A stretch of 64,000 bases of DNA from Notospermus geniculatus (taxonomy: Eukaryota > Nemertea > Pilidiophora > Heteronemertea > Lineidae): assembly GCA_002633025.1 (NCBI GenBank), contig NMRB01001166.1, forward strand, positions 83,784 to 147,783, in the 5' to 3' direction. This document shows, in pieces, positions 62,333 to 64,000 of the stretch. The translations under genes were made by a program, and so were the position numbers. The notes under the pieces were generated by a model. The model was not told where the DNA came from, made no database searches, and saw only the letters and a list, made by a program, of their open reading frames with translations. The first letter of the stretch is position 1; each line of letters starts with the position of its first letter.

Positions 62333-62846
62333 AAGGCTATCCGCTACAGGACTCGAAGATGGCAAAAACAAGTAAGTGAAATATGTGTGACTACATCTGT
62401 ATATATGTGTGACTACATGTATACTACATCTAAACTATCGTTTATTGTGTGCATTAAAAATGTCAAAAAATACATTGCTGAATAAAGTGAAAGAAGATGA
62501 GTGTTTTACATAATAAATGTGAAATATTCACAGATTAGTAAAACACTCTTACAATATTGCAGCTTCCATAATGTGGTTATCGCCAATTCACCACGGAAAG
62601 ACGTCGCTGCGACCGTATCAGGCTTTTTCATTGTCTTCAGGACGTCATCTCCGTGGCAATACGAGGTGCGAGCATGTAGCCACCAAGTCACGGTAGTCTG
62701 ATCGTTGACGTTCCGTACAACGTCACAGTGGAAGAGTTGATATGGTCGCTGAGCGCCATCCAATGATAGAAAAAGAATGGCTACAACCCCATTGTAATTA
62801 TAATATGGTGTGTAAAATGAGCATTGGTCTGCATACATTACACATA
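62333..62846. other. Unassigned region
   Basis: A 110-codon minus-strand open frame (62506-62838) is present but has no motif I recognise, and splice sites around it are not convincing. No repeat structure noticed. Confidence 0.3.
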
Positions 62847-63330
62847 CACTGGTGGACAGAAATATTAGGACACTTTCAAAATTCTAAGTCATTTTCCTCT
62901 TTTGCTTTCCTTTTGTCTCTAACCACTATTTTTTTTCCTTATGAATCAGAACATTTTTACCTTGGCAAGTGGGTTATATAATCCCATGAGATTGTCCATG
63001 CCAACGGTTATTGACATGGGGTTGCTGATATATAAATAACAAAGACAATCATGATGCACTTCATCCATACATGTACTTCTCCCCTCCAATAGCTTTAGCC
63101 TTTAATTAGAGAGGCTTACATGGCACCCACCATAATTGTCTTTGTTGCCCGTGGATCAGCAACCCATTGTCTACAAACTTTTGTATGGACTATCAGAGGG
63201 GATTATATAACCCACTTGCCAAGGTAAAAATGTTCTGATTAATAAGAAAAATAATTAGTGGTTAGAGACAAAAGGAAGGCATAAAAGGAAAATGACTGAG
63301 AATTTTGAAAATGTCCAAGTACATGTAGTG
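62847..63330. repeat. Tc1/mariner-like foldback, CACTGGTGGACAGAAATATT terminus
   Basis: A 484-bp element flanked by TA. The left tip CACTGGTGGACAGAAATATT, AGGACACTTTC is the style of Tc1/mariner-related termini; the right tip is decayed (GAAAATGTCCAAGT...GTAGTG). Long inner arms pair well: TCTCTAACCACTA, AATCAGAACATTTTTACCTT, GGCAAGTGGGTTATATAATC and their mirrors. No transposase. Confidence 0.82.
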
Positions 63331-64000
63331 TACAAGTAGAAGACTTGTATTTCTTTCGGACAGTTTTCAACAAATACATGGTTGACATTGATTTGATCTA
63401 AATATGGTGCTCTTATACCCGCTCTGACCCGTGGACGGAGGTGCGTGAAGACACTTGCAACGTACTTCAGTGTACGCGTTCATTGCCACAGCAATTTCGT
63501 GAAAACATATATGGAAGTTAAAGATTCTGGAAAGTTATGAAAACCCAGTTGCATTGATGCTGACATGTCTGCATTACCCCATGGCCTTGGCTGAATAAAA
63601 GAATACCTTCCGCGCCACACAGCAGGGCAGGGCAGGCAGATGAAGTTCAAACGTCGAGGTCCTTTATCAACCACCATTACCCCAAATACCTCCCAGGTGT
63701 CGCTGTCATTCGAATGAAAGCCGTCGAGCTGGAAGGATGGCGAGTGCCCCACAGGTCAGTACAAGTAGGCCTACAATGCTGTAGGCATACATAGACAATA
63801 AGGTCAAGCCTAGGCCTATACAATGTACATGTTGATCCAACTATTGACGACTAAGCACTAGCGAAAAGTAGCCCTCAACACTCCCTCACAACAGAAAACA
63901 CAAAAAAAGAACCATATGTCAAAACGAATAATATTCAAACTTACCTGCATAATGTGAATCACTTTGTAAACTCCCCGAAAGGGCAGATAAAATCCATTTT
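63331..64000. other. Unassigned right end
   Basis: A 90-codon minus-strand open frame (63480-63752; contains SPSFQLDGFHSNDSDTWEVF) has an even composition and could be part of an exon of a gene continuing to the right, but I recognise no family and cannot fix splice sites. The remainder shows no structure. Confidence 0.25.

Noticed and set aside
63480-63752. 90-codon minus-strand frame as a confirmed exon
   Set aside because: Composition is plausible for coding, but no family or clear splice sites could be identified before the window ends.

Overview
This is a eukaryotic, intron-rich, repeat-dense genomic window. GT-AG introns, single-copy metazoan gene families (concentrative nucleoside transporter, death-domain TNF receptor, DXD-type glycosyltransferase), many small foldback/MITE elements, frequent TACATGTA and GTAGGCCTA words and a CR1/L2-type LINE fragment all point to a marine invertebrate (amphioxus, hemichordate, echinoderm or lophotrochozoan). 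I cannot fix the phylum from sequence alone. Two assembly gaps (11557-11741, 41424-41714) and a single N at about 49785 show a draft assembly.

Layout. (1) 0.57-4.7 kb, + strand: the last eight exons of an SLC28/CNT nucleoside transporter, whose 5' end lies outside the window. (2) 4.9-6.5 kb: a cluster of short inverted-repeat elements. (3) 6.59-34.19 kb: a very large inverted duplication. The arms are about 6.59-15.58 kb and 26.08-34.19 kb. They carry a mirrored array of exon-like units with splice sites, a 60-bp minisatellite, a tRNA-derived repeat and dense short hairpins. The loop (15.6-26.1 kb) holds a 40-bp minisatellite of about 3 kb, interrupted by a MITE and a LINE 3' end. (4) 35.6-36.6 kb, +: an uninterrupted type II membrane glycosyltransferase reading frame. 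(5) 38.2-47.9 kb, +: a gene I do not recognise, with a signal-peptide exon, a series of very short phase 1-1 cassette exons encoding a degenerate TTT...TD.P..ITA repeat, and two C-terminal exons. Its middle block is present twice around an assembly gap. (6) 49.6-58.5 kb, - strand: a complete eight-exon death-domain TNF receptor. Signal peptide, cysteine-rich domains, Thr/Ser stalk, TM segment and split death domain join in one frame. Its introns hold a broken Polinton/Maverick remnant (about 53.85-55.14 kb), a 571-bp tandem duplication and several foldback elements. (7) 59-62.4 kb: foldbacks and two decayed copies of the C-terminal exons of gene 5. (8) 62.4-64 kb: a Tc1/mariner-like foldback and unassigned sequence.

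The transporter, glycosyltransferase, secreted protein and receptor show no shared pathway. Genes 5 and 6 are convergent, with stop codons 1.7 kb apart. The most unusual features are the cassette-exon secreted gene, the large inverted duplication (whose arms act as filled/empty-site controls for several insertions), the exon-like array, a recurrent hammerhead-ribozyme-like core in foldback elements, and a receptor tail that looks derived from a repeat.
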